From positions 5,146,001-5,210,000 of the forward strand of contig CP053160.1 in NCBI GenBank assembly GCA_014607495.2: a stretch of 64,000 nt of DNA. Direction: 5' to 3'. Within the stretch, counting starts at the first letter, position 1; the number at the start of each line of letters is the position of its first letter. Positions 61,501 to 64,000 of the stretch are shown here, piece after piece. Both the position numbers and the translations under genes were made by a program. The notes under the pieces are model-generated. The model did no database searches, was not told where the DNA came from, and was given only the letters and a program-made list of their open reading frames with translations. The stretch is from Carposina sasakii. Lineage: Eukaryota; Arthropoda; Insecta; Lepidoptera; Carposinidae.

Positions 61501-62185
61501 TAAATAATCCTAGTCTAAATAACTAAATAATACTATGGAAAGAAGATATTTAAACAAATTGAAGTAACCAGTATTTTTAAAATCGTATAATTTGTACAAT
61601 AAAATGCATTCATTCATTTGTACTATAATATAACTAAGTACTTAATTGCAATATTAAAACTAAATAATAAATAGGTTACAAAAATAACTAACATAATAAT
61701 AAAGACTATAGTGTATTAAATTACCTACCTACATTCCAGTTGGGATTGACATTTATGTTATTTTGTGATAGTGTAGGTAGCTTAGAAGCTTGGATTAATG
61801 ATAGGTCTTGCGAATCATTATTCTAGATAGGTAGCATATAAGTATTGTGGAGGATAAAAAACATATTATTTAGGTTGCCAATACTTTAGGTAGTCAGCTA
61901 GCCAGTAAGGCTCAAATGATATTATTCAAATATCCTAAAAGTAGTTAAAATAACATTCACATTAATGTCAATCACGACTATTTTTTCGCTCATCAAAAAC
62001 GGATTTCGTCACAAATTACGAGTAGTAGCCCCATCTTTAACGTGATTAGGTACTAAACTTTACCTTTTATGGACTTTATCGGATGTAGTAGCATAAGTCG
62101 TTTATCTGATATAGCCAAAGACTTTATAAATAACAAGTTAAGTGGGATACTACCTTACTGGCTGATTAGATTTTTGTTGTTTTTT
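58549..62185. other. Intergenic DNA between the hAT element and Duox; one SINE-like repeat
   Basis: Apart from the repeat at 58968-59230 and a repeat fragment near 61135-61200 (GTGATCCTGCATTTTTGGCT), I see only AT-rich sequence and short chance ORFs. Confidence 0.7.
58968..59230 (+). repeat. SINE-like dispersed repeat, copy B
   Basis: It is nearly identical in layout to 38488-38740. Copy B lacks about 9 bp (ACCAAGACC region) and ends in a TAATAATAAATAAATAAATAA tail of simple repeats, consistent with retroposition. Confidence 0.8.
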
Positions 62186-62320
62186 TTTATTTATTTATTT
62201 TGTTTTTTTTTTACAACATTACTTAGGAAAGGGCTACGAATTCGAGATCACACTAGCATATAACCGGCTCTAAGCTACAGTAACTATAATATCACGTAAG
62301 TAGCGTCTGTTGAGTCTCTC
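62186..62320 (-). terminator. Duox 3' UTR with poly(A) signals
   Basis: About 120 bp downstream of the Duox stop, on the minus strand, three overlapping AATAAA hexamers occur at 62186-62199, followed by an A-rich run. They are the nearest plausible cleavage signals, though the simple-repeat context makes chance occurrence possible. Confidence 0.45.
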
Positions 62321-64000
62321 TTATCCGAAGTTCTCGAAGTGATGGATGAAGTACGGCAGTCGACGGGTTCGGTTCACCTGCTCGCATGCTGACATCACAG
62401 ACTTGGTTAGTGGACGTGGGCCGCATGAGAACACGCCAATTTTTGATACCTAGGAGAAAATTTGTAATTAGAAGTTCATCATCGTGATGTAACTGCGCTT
62501 GTACCATTTCCATAGAATCTGCGCAATATGATTTAATTTGAAAGTTATATGTATTCTTATTTTATTTATTATTTTTCAAGACATGTTTTTATGACCGACC
62601 TGATAATTTACATTAAAATTCGTGCAAAGATGTCTATTTTCATTTGTTCTTTTACAATTTTCTTTCGTGCGTTTTGGATGCATTTGATATTTTTTACAAG
62701 TAGAATACTCACATAGCTATGCTTCTTCTGTACAAACTTCAGGAAGGAAGACATATCCGGTCTACCGAAGTGGTTGACAGCCTTCAGGCCCGTGAACATT
62801 GAAGTACGAGAGAGACGCTGGAAGTGGTTCTCGCAGATGTACTGGAAATTCAAATGTTTATTGAATTTGGTCCACATATTGTAAAAGAGACTAATGTAAG
62901 AAGTTTCTGTGTTAAATCATATTTTCAGTCATAAGACACTGCTTAACGTAGGCCTCCCCCAATAGTTCTTACAATTCCACAATGTATGAATGTTGTCCAA
63001 ATGTTTGGAGAGAGACTATCGTCCTTTACATCAAATACTACAACTACTACGAGTACATTACTGTTTCATATTTATTTTTAGCATAATCATTGACATTCTT
63101 TTCAAGACTTTTTGTCTACAATCTCATGGCGCTTCTATTGCTGACATTGTATTATGAAAAAATCTTTTTACCAGCATAGTAGTCCTGAGATCGAACTTGT
63201 GAAAGAACTGCGTGATGAAGATGTGGATCTCCAGCACGTTGGTGACGTCCTTACGTTCCACGTCACGCAGCACGTCGATGAACCACTCGAAGTGCTTGTG
63301 TGAAGGACAGATCCAGAGGAAGTATACCTTAAAAAAATCATATCGTTAGACGGTTGTAGGAGAGAAGATCTTTTCTTTTGGAGTTAGACCTTAAGAGTTA
63401 GGATCATCTATATAAAGATCTAATTTTGTCCCAATTACAAAATATTAGGTTATATTTTAATGGTAACTGATTTAAATAAAAATATTTAAAGATGTGAGAA
63501 AATAAAGTTAAACTTTTAGATCTTAACTAATAAGTTTCCGTAGACTCTGTTCAGCCCCTTATCCTTACCTTCTTACAAGCGACTCCGGAGTACCTATTCG
63601 TAGAGGTGCCGAAGACCAGGTCGTTGAGGATGGAGGCGTACGGAGTGACTCCGATACCACCTCCTACCATGACGGCCACCTCAAACTTGTACCAATCTTG
63701 GTTTCCTCCACCGAAAGGACCTTGGAGCCTGGTTAAAGGGATTAAAAGTTAAAAAATATATGAAGATACTCGTTTAATTTTAAAGATAGATGGCACCTCA
63801 ACATCGATATATACATTAGTAAAACGATTTAAAATAAAAGTATTGACTATGCTAAAATAACTATTCGTCAAAAAATACTGGTTTTAACATGACCCCGTTG
63901 ATCATCAGGTACAAAATGACCGCAACTTTTATTTTCTTTTCTCATAATAATGTTTGGTTTTAAAATATTCTTACGTAACGCGCCTTTGACCTATTTCAAT
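62321..64000 (-). CDS. Duox: Dual oxidase, last five exons (3' partial)
   Basis: Exons, read on the minus strand: 63975-64000 (cut by the window edge), 63569-63728, 63172-63327, 62713-62841 and 62321-62449, ending in TAA at 62321-62323. All junctions have GT-AG sites and the phases agree (160, 156, 129 and 129 bp after the partial exon). The product is the C-terminal FAD/NADPH-binding part of an NADPH oxidase: [10 protein letters not shown], the nucleotide-binding [28 protein letters not shown] and the characteristic C-terminal F-E-N-F-G. From family knowledge, dual oxidases sit in the plasma membrane, pass electrons from cytosolic NADPH through FAD and haem to oxygen, and release H2O2 outside. 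In insects they serve gut defence and cross-linking of extracellular matrix and cuticle. The peroxidase-like, EF-hand and transmembrane parts lie beyond the right edge. No defect is visible. Confidence 0.95.

Noticed and set aside
62608..62877. 89-codon ORF read as a separate gene
   Set aside because: Its middle part is the Duox exon 62713-62841; the ends are intron sequence read through the splice sites.

Overview
The window is nuclear DNA from an insect, most likely a moth or butterfly. It is AT-rich and almost free of genes. It carries several short repeats that I recognise as typical of Lepidoptera. The one host gene present, at the right edge, is an insect dual oxidase (Duox). Everything else that clearly encodes protein belongs to mobile elements, and the species cannot be named from the sequence alone.

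Layout. (1) 1-4667: intergenic, with at most a degraded LINE scrap and a GC-rich block. (2) 4668-12528: a very young BEL/Pao LTR retrotransposon on the minus strand. It has two LTRs of about 1.13 kb that differ at only about three places, a 5-bp target duplication (TAGAG), an 18-nt primer-binding site matching tRNA-Tyr, and a polypurine tract. Its gag-pol reading frame is broken in the integrase and probably also near the gag N-terminus. (3) 12529-32790: about 20 kb of intergenic DNA with short inverted-repeat elements, MITEs and old retroelement scraps. (4) 32791-37305: a DIRS-type element on the minus strand. It has 159-bp inverted terminal repeats that look identical, an internal complementary region, gag and RT/RNase H genes, but no tyrosine recombinase gene. 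(5) 37306-54968: further intergenic DNA with SINE-like repeats, an 8-bp-TSD MITE, a TIR element with an internal duplication, a tRNA-derived SINE and some GC-rich blocks that could be promoters. (6) 54969-58548: a complete hAT DNA transposon with a perfect 8-bp target duplication. Its two-exon transposase gene (662 aa) can be reconstructed in full. (7) 58549-62320: intergenic. (8) 62321-64000: the last five exons of Duox on the minus strand, cut by the window edge.

The host gene encodes the C-terminal NADPH-binding half of a membrane H2O2-generating oxidase. The three large elements represent three different mobilisation chemistries: integrase/LTR, tyrosine-recombinase circle and DDE transposase. 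All show signs of recent activity: near-identical LTRs, identical ITRs, and an open transposase between perfect target duplications. The most unusual item is the DIRS copy, which keeps the circle-junction architecture that requires a recombinase but carries no recombinase gene.
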